From an uncultured Streptomyces sp. (GTDB lineage: Bacteria; Actinomycetota; Actinomycetes; Streptomycetales; Streptomycetaceae): 17,937 nucleotides of DNA. Where the stretch lies: positions 1 to 17,937 of the forward strand of contig CAMLJW010000053.1 of the NCBI GenBank assembly GCA_946480485.1, read 5' to 3'. Under the pieces are notes generated by a model, which was not told where the DNA came from, made no database searches, and saw only the letters and a program-made list of their open reading frames with translations. Of the stretch, positions 7,194 to 15,724 are shown piece by piece. Position 1 is the first letter of the stretch; each line of letters opens with the position of its first letter. The translations under genes and the position numbers were made by a program.

Positions 7194-7634
7194 TTGATGC
7201 AGTCCTCCCTGCGCCGGGCGCGCGGAATGGAGGGGTTCCAGGTCAGGTTTCCGCGCGCTCTATGCACGTCACAAGTGACGACATTCGACCGGAGTATCGA
7301 CCGAAAAGACAGACCTTGACTTGAGCAGGACAAGTACGTTACGCAAGCACGTCGTCCACTACCCCCCGAATGGGTGCACCGCTCAACGGGCGCACCCTCC
7401 TGTCCAGTCGGTGGCCGTGATGACTCCGTGCGCCCCCCATGCACCGGCACCGTGGGTTAGGTCACGCTTACCGCTCGTTCCGCTCGGGCAGACAGGCGAA
7501 TAGGGTCGTTTGGCGGCACGCTGGGTTTCAGCGGATTGCCACGTCGACATCGCTGTCGTACCCCTGTTTCTCATCCGCATTCCTCCCCCCATGGCGAGAG
7601 GCACGGGGGGAGACCCCCGACCCGAGGAATGGTC
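7194..7634. promoter_or_regulatory. 441-nt divergent intergenic region (M6 protease / small membrane protein)
   Basis: No gene is evident. On the minus side are the protease ribosome binding site (7203-7210), the palindrome at 7267-7280, and ACTTG/CAAGT arms with a 7-nt loop (7319-7335). GGGTGC/GCACCC arms (7372-7377 and 7392-7397) follow. On the plus side TAGGGT (7501-7506), with a weak TTCCGC 17 nt upstream, is the best promoter guess for the membrane protein. A GGGGG-AGA-CCCCC stem (7606-7618) precedes its ribosome binding site GAGGA (7624-7628). Confidence 0.35.
7267..7280. promoter_or_regulatory. Palindrome CGTCAC-AA-GTGACG upstream of the M6 protease
   Basis: Perfect 6-bp arms around a 2-nt centre, 74-87 nt upstream of the protease GTG start. 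Size and place suit a dimeric regulator. The order of the half sites (TCAC then GTGA) is the reverse of the BldD box, so BldD is not the obvious candidate. Confidence 0.35.
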
Positions 7635-7937
7635 ATGCCTCGTCCGACCGCCGCACAGCTCGCCTACGGCTCCTGCACCGTGATCTTCTGCACTCTCGCC
7701 ATGTTGCTGCTGTCCCAGACGAGTTCGGGCCCGGGGATCGTGGTGATCGCGCTCTCCGCCCTCGCCCTCGGCCTGCTCGTGGCCTTCACGGTTCCCGCCC
7801 AGAAGCCCGCACCGACGGCCGCGCCCGCCGCGACGAGGCGTGTCGCCGAACCGGTTTTGGCGCGGCGCGAGACCGTCGCCGCGCCCACCTCCGTCTCCCC
7901 CGGGCCCGAGCCGGTACGCGAACCGGCGGGCCCGTGA
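7635..7937 (+). CDS. Small two-TM membrane protein
   Basis: This 100-residue protein has two hydrophobic helices, about residues 9-26 (SCTVIFCTLAMLLLS) and 31-52 (GIVVIALSALALGLLVAF). They are followed by a Pro/Ala/Arg-rich tail of about 48 residues that looks disordered. The short loop between the helices suggests a hairpin in the cytoplasmic membrane, possibly with both ends inside. The start ATG 7635 is set by GAGGA 6 nt upstream; ATG 7629 would be too close. I recognise no family. It is divergent from the secreted protease and convergent with the RDD gene; a shared role with the protease is only a guess. Confidence 0.75.
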   Translation: MPRPTAAQLAYGSCTVIFCTLAMLLLSQTSSGPGIVVIALSALALGLLVAFTVPAQKPAPTAAPAATRRVAEPVLARRETVAAPTSVSPGPEPVREPAGP

Positions 7938-7971
7938 GGCACGGACCCGCCGGCTGTTGCTGACCGCCTTA

Positions 7972-8035
7972 CTCAAGTGGCACCGAGCTCAAGTGGCACT
8001 GAGCTCAAGTCGTACCGAGCTCAAGTGGTGCTGAC
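7972..8035. repeat. 16-bp tandem repeat, four copies, across the RDD gene stop codon
   Basis: The copies are CTCAAGTGGCACCGAG (7972-7987), CTCAAGTGGCACTGAG (7988-8003), CTCAAGTCGTACCGAG (8004-8019) and CTCAAGTGGTGCTGAC (8020-8035). The last holds the stop codon of the RDD gene. Read on the minus strand every copy contains TGA, and the 16-bp period puts these in frames 0, +1, +2 and 0. Confidence 0.9.
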
Positions 8036-8647
8036 CTCCACCGTTTTGGCTGCCTTGTCGTGCACACCCTGCTTGTAGGGTTTGTCGAAGAAGCTCCAAC
8101 CGCCCGCGATCGCGGTCCAGATGCACGCGCAGCAGAACGCGAACGGCAGCCACAGGACCAGCGCACGGATCAGCGAGGTCCGCACGGAGGGCGTGGCACC
8201 GTTGTCGAGATTCGCCACGCGCAGGTGGAACAGCTTCTTGCCGAGGGTCTGACCCGACTGGCTGATCATGAAGGTGTCGTACCCGGTGTAGAGCAGCGCG
8301 GCGATCAGGGACTGGCCGAGGCCCTTGCCGTACTCGATGTTCTCCCCGTCCACGTTGTACTCGTTGACGTCGAAGGCCCATCCCAGCAGCCACACCACGA
8401 CGCCTACCAGGATCATGTCGATGATTCTCGCCAGTACGCGCTTGCCGCTGTCGGCGAGGGGCGGCATCCCGGCCAGGGGGTCGGTGTCGTACGGACCACC
8501 GCCGTAGGGGTCGCCGGCTGAGGGCGGGGGCGTGGCGCCGCCCTCAGTCGGGGAGTCGTACGGAGAGCCGCCCCCCTTGCCGGGCGGCGGCTGCTTCTTC
8601 TTGAACGGGTCGTCTTCCGGAGGAGGACTCGGCGGCTCGGTCGTCAT
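8021..8647 (-). CDS. RDD family membrane protein
   Basis: This 208-residue protein has a Pro/Gly-rich cytoplasmic N-terminus (1-65) and then an RDD domain: KRVLARIIDMIL (69-80) with the conserved Arg and Asp at the start of TM1, further TM helices near 112-128 and 158-180, and GQTLGKKLFHLRV (132-144). It ends with the typical YKQGVHDKAAKT (191-202). RDD proteins are a broad membrane family of mostly unknown role; some are linked to ion exchange. Cys172, Cys173 and Cys175 sit together in the last helix. The ATG at 8647 has no close ribosome binding site (GGAGGG is about 19 nt away). It follows a longer RDD paralogue on the same strand with a 72-nt gap, so the two are probably co-transcribed. 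Confidence 0.85.
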   Translation of the reverse strand: MTTEPPSPPPEDDPFKKKQPPPGKGGGSPYDSPTEGGATPPPSAGDPYGGGPYDTDPLAGMPPLADSGKRVLARIIDMILVGVVVWLLGWAFDVNEYNVDGENIEYGKGLGQSLIAALLYTGYDTFMISQSGQTLGKKLFHLRVANLDNGATPSVRTSLIRALVLWLPFAFCCACIWTAIAGGWSFFDKPYKQGVHDKAAKTVEVSTT

Positions 8648-8710
8648 ACCCCGAGTCGACCGCGAACCCTCCAGCTGTGCAATGGGCGGGCAGCCGTCCG
8701 GGGCATCGAT

Positions 8711-8728
8711 GCCGGCTCCTCAGCCGGC
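8711..8728 (-). terminator. Hairpin overlapping the stop of the second RDD gene
   Basis: GCCGGCT and AGCCGGC pair perfectly (7 bp) around a 4-nt loop; the stop codon lies in the loop and right arm. There is no T-tract. It could attenuate transcription into the next RDD gene rather than end it. Confidence 0.35.
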
Positions 8729-10312
8729 GACGAACGTGTGCGCCGCCTTGTCGTGCCAGCACTGGTGCCACGGGCGGTCGAACAGGCACCACAGGACACC
8801 CACGACACCTACGACGAGGAGTCCGGGAATGCTGTAGACGAGCCAGCGTCGCAGCGCCCCGCCGAACGACGGGGGTTCGCCGCCCTCGATGTCCCGGACC
8901 TGGAGGCCGCACAGCTTCTTACCCAGGGTGCGGCCCCATTGGGCGGTGGGCAGCGCCTCGTAGAGGACGCCGAAGAGGATCAGTACGCCGAGGACGATGC
9001 CGAGGTAACCGGCCGTGGTGCCGTCCAGCAGCCAGACCGTGACGGTCTCGCCGGACAGCTTGGCCGCGTCGATCTTGTCGTTGATGTGGTCGACCGCCCT
9101 GGCGCCCAGCGGCACGGCGGCCGCGGCGGTGACACCGCCCAGCACTAGCGTGTCCACGCACCGCGCGGCCAGCCGCTTCCCGAGACCGGCGGGACGCGCG
9201 GACGCCTGCGCCCGCGCGGCGGCCTGGAAGGGATCCTCCGACACCGGCTTCCACGGGACGACGGGCGGCTCGCTCTCGTCCCCGGCGAGGTGGTGTGCCT
9301 GCCGGGCCCAGGAGGGCCGTCCACTGCCCGCGCCCGAGGCCATGGGGGTGGACTGCCGGGGAGTGGACTGCTGGGGAGTGGATGAGGCGGACTGGGGGGC
9401 CGCTGGGGAGGCCGCGGATGCCGGGGAGGCCGATGAGGTCTCGGGCTGGTCGGGTGCGGCAGGGGTTGGGGCGCCGGCCGCCGCCGCGGCGGTTCCCCGG
9501 GAGAGACCCGCCCGGGCGGCGCCTCCCTGACCTGCGGCCGAGCCTCCCGAAGTGGAACTGGTACCCGCTCCCGCGCCTGCTCCCGTGCCCGGTGCCCCGC
9601 GCTCCTGCCCCGGGATCGGGACGGCCCGGAAGGCCACGGTGCCCTCGGAGGCGAGCGGGTTACGGGCGCCGGGGACACCTGGCGCTCCCCCGGGCCGGGG
9701 TGAGCCGGAGTCCCTGGTTCCCGAGGGGCCATCAGCCTCCTCCGGCCCTGTGGTGGGCCGCACCGGCCAGGTCGGCCTGCTGAACTTCACCGTGCCGTCG
9801 GAAACGGGGGGTTCGGCGTCCCCGGTGCGCTTGTTGGACTTGGGCGCGCGGAACATGACCGTGCCGTCGGTGTGGTCGGACCTGCCCTCCGGCTGGGACG
9901 GTTCGGCCGGGAGGCGCGGATCGGGGGCGCCCCAGGTGACCCGGCGGTCCTGGTCTCCGCCGAAGCCGGACTGCCGGGCGCGGTCGGCGCCCCACGCGGT
10001 CGCGGGCTCGGGTCGGCCGCCGTGCTGGGCGTCAGTGGGCGACGGCGTACTCGTCGGTGGGTCCTCGTCGAAGAAGTGCGGTCCCGTCTCCTCGGTGGCG
10101 GCGGGGGTGGGAGTGGAGGTGGCGGCGGGGGTGGGGGTGGCGCGCCCGCCCGGTGGGGCCGGGAGGGGTTCGCCGTCGGACGGCGCCGGGCGGCTGGTGC
10201 CCGGCACCCAGGCGGCACCGTCCCAGTACCGGACATATCCAGGAATGGACGGGTCCGGGTAATACCCTTCGCAGGGCCTGTCGTCGCCGGGGGCCGGGGT
10301 TGGGGCACTCAT
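8720..10312 (-). CDS. DUF2510-RDD membrane protein with low-complexity linker
   Basis: The 530 residues fall into three parts. Residues 16-38 form a DUF2510 domain (GYYPDPSIPGYVRYWDG). Residues 40-375 are a Pro/Ala/Ser/Gly-rich linker. Residues 378-530 form an RDD domain with TM helices near 388-405, 433-452 and 492-511, the TLGKKL motif (462-467) and the terminal WHDKAAHTFV. The linker repeats a short strand-like motif three times: DGTVMF (149-154), DGTVKF (172-177) and EGTVAF (223-228). It also has 15-bp in-frame repeats coding STPxQ near 9347-9390. The RDD part closely resembles the neighbouring gene product, indicating an old tandem duplication. The cytoplasmic N-terminus may bind a partner; its function is unknown. 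The ATG at 10312 has only a poor ribosome binding site. Confidence 0.85.
   Translation of the reverse strand: MSAPTPAPGDDRPCEGYYPDPSIPGYVRYWDGAAWVPGTSRPAPSDGEPLPAPPGGRATPTPAATSTPTPAATEETGPHFFDEDPPTSTPSPTDAQHGGRPEPATAWGADRARQSGFGGDQDRRVTWGAPDPRLPAEPSQPEGRSDHTDGTVMFRAPKSNKRTGDAEPPVSDGTVKFSRPTWPVRPTTGPEEADGPSGTRDSGSPRPGGAPGVPGARNPLASEGTVAFRAVPIPGQERGAPGTGAGAGAGTSSTSGGSAAGQGGAARAGLSRGTAAAAAGAPTPAAPDQPETSSASPASAASPAAPQSASSTPQQSTPRQSTPMASGAGSGRPSWARQAHHLAGDESEPPVVPWKPVSEDPFQAAARAQASARPAGLGKRLAARCVDTLVLGGVTAAAAVPLGARAVDHINDKIDAAKLSGETVTVWLLDGTTAGYLGIVLGVLILFGVLYEALPTAQWGRTLGKKLCGLQVRDIEGGEPPSFGGALRRWLVYSIPGLLVVGVVGVLWCLFDRPWHQCWHDKAAHTFVAG
10095..10142. repeat. 24-bp tandem repeat inside the DUF2510-RDD gene
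   Basis: Two adjacent 24-bp copies (10095-10118 and 10119-10142) differ at two positions and encode the TPTPAATS-like repeat. The plus strand is extremely G-rich, with runs of 3-5 G, so a G-quadruplex on the template strand is possible. Confidence 0.7.
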
Positions 10313-10678
10313 GTCCGTCGTCCCGTATCTGCTCGGAAGTCGTGTTGAGCATCAACATCTATCAGACCGGCACGCGGACCATGGCGTCTCCCGCCGTACC
10401 TACGCCCTTCGAGCAAGGTTCCACCACGGTTACGGGCAGCGGGCAGGGGGTCGTCCCCCGGAGGAGGACAGTACCCGAATGCGAGTGACAGTCGCCCGAA
10501 CCGGCGTAATACTTCGCCGCCCGCGCGCTCTCCACTCGTACAGGCCCGCCCACAGGCCCTGCCGCCGCCCGCGCCAGGCGCCAAGGGGCGGGCGACGATG
10601 GCGGTGCGGGCCGGGGCCCCGGCCGCCCTGCCCGAACCCTGCCCCTTGAACTCTGAGCCCTGCTCCCTGAGCCGGCCC
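10313..10678. other. 366-nt intergenic region between the RDD gene start and the hppD end
   Basis: No convincing gene. It holds a GGGGG-TCGT-CCCCC stem (10446-10459). A plus-strand promoter-like pair is present: GTGACA (10485-10490), 16 nt, TAATAC (10507-10512). The perfect palindrome GGCCGGGGCCCCGGCC (10609-10624), 55 nt past the hppD stop, could serve as its terminator stem. Imperfect CCCTGCYCC-type repeats run from 10625 to the hppD stop. The promoter of the RDD operon should lie here, but I cannot place it. Confidence 0.35.
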
Positions 10679-12417
<1,739 letters not shown>

Positions 12418-12497
12418 CGGGGGCGGGTTGAAGGGGCCGCCGACGGGGCGTGGCCGGACGGGGCGGCTGACGGCGCTTCTGACGGCTTGGGTGGGGC

Positions 12498-13289
12498 TCA
12501 GCAGCTGGGAACGGAGCCGGTGCCCTTCGCCAGCGCCCGGAGGGCGTCGACCGTCCCCTTCAACGTCGTCACCGGAATGAGCCGCAGCCCCTTCGGCAGC
12601 TCCGACTTCGCGTCCGAGCACTCGGCCTTCGGTACGAGGAAGACGGTGGCGCCGTCACGCTTGGCGGCCTGGGTCTTGAGGGCGACACCACCGACCGGGC
12701 CGACCGTGCCGTCGTCGTCGATGGTGCCGGTGCCCGCGATGGTGCGGCCGCCGCTCAGGTCGCCGCCGCTGCCGTCGCCGTCCAGTTTGTCGACGATGCC
12801 GAGCGAGAAGAGAAGCCCGGCGCTGGGGCCGCCGACGTCGGCGAGTTTCAGAGAGACCTTGACGTCGTCCGATTCCTCGCCGAGGTAGTCCAGGGCGGCC
12901 TTGGTGGCCGTGCTCTGGGACTTCCGCATCTCCTCGGCGTTGTGCTTCTCGATCTCCTTGACGCTGTCACCGGTCGGATAGACCGAGTCGCGCGGCATCA
13001 CGGCCCGGTGGGTGTCGAACCAGCCGTCGATCACGTCGCTCAGGCGCACGTCCGTGTCCGGCCCCGTCGCCACGATGGTCGTCATCCGCAGCTGCCCGCG
13101 CGTCTCACGGGTGTCCGCGCCGGTGATCGTGATGACGGGATCGCCCCTGTTCTCCCCCAGGACGTTCGCCGTCATCCCGGGCTGCGCCACCGAGAACGGC
13201 AACGGCGCGAACACCGCCGTGGCCAGCAGAGCCACGACAGGCATGGCACAGACGGCAACGGCCCGGGAACGTGAGAGACGAGAGAGCAC
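12498..13289 (-). CDS. Membrane-anchored Lon-type (S16) protease lacking a PDZ domain
   Basis: The 263 residues begin with a membrane anchor or uncleaved signal (VAVCAMPVVALLATAVFAPL, 11-30). An extracytoplasmic region resembling YlbL-type proteins follows (residues 40-138), then a Lon proteolytic domain. The Ser-Lys dyad is visible: Ser156 in GGPSAGLLFSLG and Lys205 in PVGGVALKTQAAKRDGA; IAGTGTIDDDGTVGPVGG joins them. YlbL-type proteins usually have a PDZ domain between the helical SQSTATKAAL region and the catalytic part; here the two are contiguous. A terminal Cys263 with Cys224 could form a disulfide. The GTG at 13289 has no ribosome binding site but a TAGATT -10 six nt before it, suggesting a leaderless mRNA. 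The family is clear; the substrate is unknown. Confidence 0.87.
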   Translation of the reverse strand: MLSRLSRSRAVAVCAMPVVALLATAVFAPLPFSVAQPGMTANVLGENRGDPVITITGADTRETRGQLRMTTIVATGPDTDVRLSDVIDGWFDTHRAVMPRDSVYPTGDSVKEIEKHNAEEMRKSQSTATKAALDYLGEESDDVKVSLKLADVGGPSAGLLFSLGIVDKLDGDGSGGDLSGGRTIAGTGTIDDDGTVGPVGGVALKTQAAKRDGATVFLVPKAECSDAKSELPKGLRLIPVTTLKGTVDALRALAKGTGSVPSC

Positions 13290-13301
13290 GGGATCAATCT
13301 A
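13290..13301 (-). promoter_or_regulatory. Candidate leaderless promoter of the S16 protease gene
   Basis: TAGATT (13296-13301, minus strand) stands exactly 6 nt before the GTG, the same spacing as at the leader peptide. No ribosome binding site intervenes and the -35 is unclear. Confidence 0.45.
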
Positions 13302-13351
13302 ACGCGAGGACGACTTTCGGCCGCGGCACGGTCACGCCCCTGGCTGCCCCC

Positions 13352-13470
13352 GGGGCTCAGGGGCGCGCGGGAGCTGCGCCCGCCAGGGCACGGGTTTCAG
13401 GGGTGCGGGGCTGTGACGCGCCCGTCGGGAGCGCAAGGTTGTGGCAGCGTGCGGCTCCGCCGCGTGGGCG
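13352..13470. repeat. Streptomyces dispersed intergenic repeat, degenerate copies
   Basis: The 336-nt gap 13290-13625 has no credible gene. It contains GGGGCTCAGGGGCGCGCGGG (from 13354) and GGGTTTCAGGGGTGCGGGGC (from 13392), then GCGGCTCCGCCGCGTGGGCG (13451-13470), with a GCGGC/GCCGC stem at 13451-13463. I know these phrases from many Streptomyces intergenic regions. Their function is not established. The remainder (13471-13602) is GC-rich with nothing identified. Confidence 0.55.
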
Positions 13471-13602
13471 CGCGCCGCAGACGACCGCAGTACGCCACCC
13501 GCGCCCGCCCCGCCCCGGCGCATACGCGAGCGCCAGTGGTGTGCCGACACCGGCGCCCTCTTCCGCGTACCAGCACCCGCTCACCCGCTCTGTTCGTACG
13601 GT

Positions 13603-13622
13603 GCGCACAGGCACCCGTGCGC
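13603..13622 (-). terminator. Hairpin after the helicase gene
   Basis: GCGCAC and GTGCGC pair around an 8-nt loop, just past the helicase stop codon (13626-13628). The stem is short and has no T-tract. Confidence 0.35.
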
Positions 13623-13625
13623 GCG

Positions 13626-15434
13626 TCACCGCATACGCGTGGCCCACTCCTGCACCTTGACGATCCGCTGCCGCAGTTGCCCCGCCGTCGCCTCGGCGCT
13701 CGGCGGTCCGCCGCACACGCGCCGCAGCTCGGTGTGGATCACCCCGTGGGGCTTGCCGCTCTGATGGACGTACGCGCCGACCATGGTGTTGAGCTGCTTG
13801 CGCAGCGCCAGTAGCTCCTTGTGCGTGACGACCGGCCGCCGCTCGGCGGGCAGTTCGAGGAGGTCCGCCTCGTCGTCGGGCTTCTTGCGGCTGTGCGCCA
13901 TCTGGCGCGCCTGACGCTTCTGGAGCAGGAGTTGAACCTGCTCGGGTTCGAGGAGACCCGGAATGCCCAGGTAGTCCCGTTCCTCCTCGCTTCCCGGATG
14001 CGCCTGCATCCCGAACTCGGCGCCGTCGTACAGCACCCGGTCGAAAACGGCGTCGGACTCCAGCGCCTCGAACGGCAGCATGTCCTGTTCGCCGGTGTCC
14101 TCGTCCTGCTCCCTGTTCGCCTCCTTCATCTCCTTCTCGGACTCGGCGTACGGGTCTGTGTCCTCGGTGTCCCCCTCCTTCTTGGGCTTGTCGAGGGCGT
14201 GGTCGCGCTCGACCTCCATCTCGGTGGCGAAGGTGAGGAGGTCGGGGACGGTCGGGAGGAAGACGGAGGCGGTCTCACCGCGCCGCCGGGACCGTACGAA
14301 GCGTCCGACGGCCTGCGCGAAGAAGAGGGGCGTGGAGATGGTGGTCGCATACACGCCGACGGCCAGCCGGGGCACGTCCACGCCCTCGGACACCATGCGG
14401 ACGGCGACCATCCAGCGGTCGTTGTTGCGGCTGAACTCGTCGATCCTCTCGGACGCGCCGGTGTCGTCGGAGAGGACGAGGGTCGCCTTCGTACCGGTGA
14501 TCTCGCGGATCAGCTTGGCGTACGAGCGTGCCGAGTCCTGATCGGAGGCGATGACCAGGGCGCCCGCGTCCGCGATGGCCTTCCGCACTTCCGTGAGCCG
14601 CTGGTCGGCGGCGCGCAACACGCTGGGCATCCACTCGCCGCGCGGATCGAGAGCGGTGCGCCAGGCCTGGCTGATGGCGTCCTTGGTCATCGGCTCGCCG
14701 AGGCGTGCGGCGATCTCGTCCCCCGCCTTCGTCCGCCACCGCATGTTGCCGCTGTAGGAGAGGAAGATGACGGGGCGAACGACGCCGTCGCCGAGCGCGC
14801 TGCCGTAGCCGTACGTGTAGTCGGCGGCCGACCGGCGGACCCCGTCGCTCCCCTCCTCGTACGCGACGAAGGGGATGGGGTTGGTGTCGGAGCGAAACGG
14901 CGTACCGGTGAGGGTGAGACGGCGGGTGGCCGGCTCGAAGGCTTCGAGGCAGGCCTCGCCCCAGGACTTCGAGTCCCCGGCGTGATGGATCTCGTCGAGG
15001 ATGACCAGGGTCTTGCGCTGCTCGACGCGGTTGCGGTGCAGCATGGGTCGTACGCCGACACCCGCGTACGTGACCGCGACTCCGTGGTACTCCTTGCCGA
15101 GCGGCCCCGCGCTGTACTCCGGGTCCAGTTTGATCCCTATCCGCGCCGCCGCCTCGGCCCACTGCTTCTTCAGGTGCTCGGTCGGCGCGACCACGGTCAC
15201 CTGCTGCACGACGTGGTGGTGCAGCAGCCACGACGCGAGCGTCAGTGCGAAGGTCGTCTTTCCGGCGCCGGGTGTGGCGACGGCGAGAAAGTCACGCGGC
15301 TGCTCCTGGATGTACTTCTCCATCGCCCCCTGCTGCCAGGCACGCAGCTTGCCGGCCGTACCCCAGGGGGCACGGCCGGGGAAGGCGGGAGAGAGGTGGT
15401 GCGAGAATGGGGCGTTGGCGGCGGTGGTAGTCAC
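13626..15434 (-). CDS. DEAD/DEAH-box superfamily 2 helicase
   Basis: This 602-residue ATP-dependent helicase or translocase has motif I ATPGAGKT (53-60), motif Ia APTEHLKKQW (83-92), motif II DEIH (147-150), motif III TGTPFRSD (176-183) and a second RecA domain. That domain contains VSEGVDVPRL (motif V) and QAVGRFVRSRRRG (motif VI). A highly acidic, Glu/Asp/Lys-rich linker (KKEGDTEDTDPYAESEKEMK and onward) follows, then a basic C-terminal tail. This resembles phage-type and RecG/UvsW-like SF2 enzymes; its role in repair or RNA handling cannot be decided. The GTG at 15434 has GGAGA close upstream and overlaps the stop of the small upstream ORF by 4 nt (GTGA). A near-consensus promoter lies about 50 nt upstream. 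Confidence 0.9.
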   Translation of the reverse strand: MTTTAANAPFSHHLSPAFPGRAPWGTAGKLRAWQQGAMEKYIQEQPRDFLAVATPGAGKTTFALTLASWLLHHHVVQQVTVVAPTEHLKKQWAEAAARIGIKLDPEYSAGPLGKEYHGVAVTYAGVGVRPMLHRNRVEQRKTLVILDEIHHAGDSKSWGEACLEAFEPATRRLTLTGTPFRSDTNPIPFVAYEEGSDGVRRSAADYTYGYGSALGDGVVRPVIFLSYSGNMRWRTKAGDEIAARLGEPMTKDAISQAWRTALDPRGEWMPSVLRAADQRLTEVRKAIADAGALVIASDQDSARSYAKLIREITGTKATLVLSDDTGASERIDEFSRNNDRWMVAVRMVSEGVDVPRLAVGVYATTISTPLFFAQAVGRFVRSRRRGETASVFLPTVPDLLTFATEMEVERDHALDKPKKEGDTEDTDPYAESEKEMKEANREQDEDTGEQDMLPFEALESDAVFDRVLYDGAEFGMQAHPGSEEERDYLGIPGLLEPEQVQLLLQKRQARQMAHSRKKPDDEADLLELPAERRPVVTHKELLALRKQLNTMVGAYVHQSGKPHGVIHTELRRVCGGPPSAEATAGQLRQRIVKVQEWATRMR

Positions 15435-15724
15435 GGTCTCCGGGGTTGGTTGAGAGGCTCGTCTCCGTATGACAACCGGGCCACCCTACCGAGCGGCCCG
15501 GCTCCGTCAACGCGCGGACGGCACCGCCTCACCCACGGATGGGATCCTGCGGCGATCTTGGGTACGTCCAGGGCGCCCTGGCAGACGTCGGGCACAGACG
15601 TCTCGGCCTCGTCCGCGTCGAGGTCCGCGTCCCGAGGGTGGCCGTTCATGTGCGGGAACACCCAGGTCGCGTACCGGGCGATGCGCCCGGGTTCACGGCG
15701 CGGCGGCTCGCCCTGGGTCATCAC
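15431..15724 (-). CDS. Small hypothetical ORF coupled to the XDH-like and helicase genes
   Basis: This 97-codon frame starts with ATG inside the ATGA that ends the molybdopterin subunit gene and stops in the GTGA that starts the helicase, so both junctions have 4-nt overlaps typical of translational coupling. By hand count 53 of its first 58 codons end in G or C, against 27 of the last 39. The first part (to about PKIAAG) therefore looks coding and the rest does not. A strong promoter-like sequence lies in that second part. The product is hydrophilic, with RYATWVFPHMNGHPRDADLD near its start; I recognise no family. It may be a real small gene whose 3' end has changed. Confidence 0.45.
   Translation of the reverse strand: MMTQGEPPRREPGRIARYATWVFPHMNGHPRDADLDADEAETSVPDVCQGALDVPKIAAGSHPWVRRCRPRVDGAGPLGRVARLSYGDEPLNQPRRP
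15483..15510 (-). promoter_or_regulatory. Near-consensus housekeeping promoter for the helicase
   Basis: On the minus strand TTGACG (15505-15510), a 16-nt spacer and TAGGGT (15483-15488) match the Streptomyces HrdB-type consensus. Transcription would begin near 15476, leaving a leader of about 42 nt before the helicase GTG. Confidence 0.65.

Noticed and set aside
7267..7280. BldD box
   Set aside because: The half sites are in the order TCAC-GTGA, opposite to the AGTGA-N-TCAC consensus.
9347..9390. 15-bp direct repeats as a CRISPR or regulatory array
   Set aside because: They are in frame within the low-complexity linker of the DUF2510-RDD protein and encode STPxQ repeats.
10381..10488. 35-codon frame starting MASPAVPTPFEQ
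   Set aside because: No ribosome binding site and 9 of 35 codons end in A or T, unlike real genes here.
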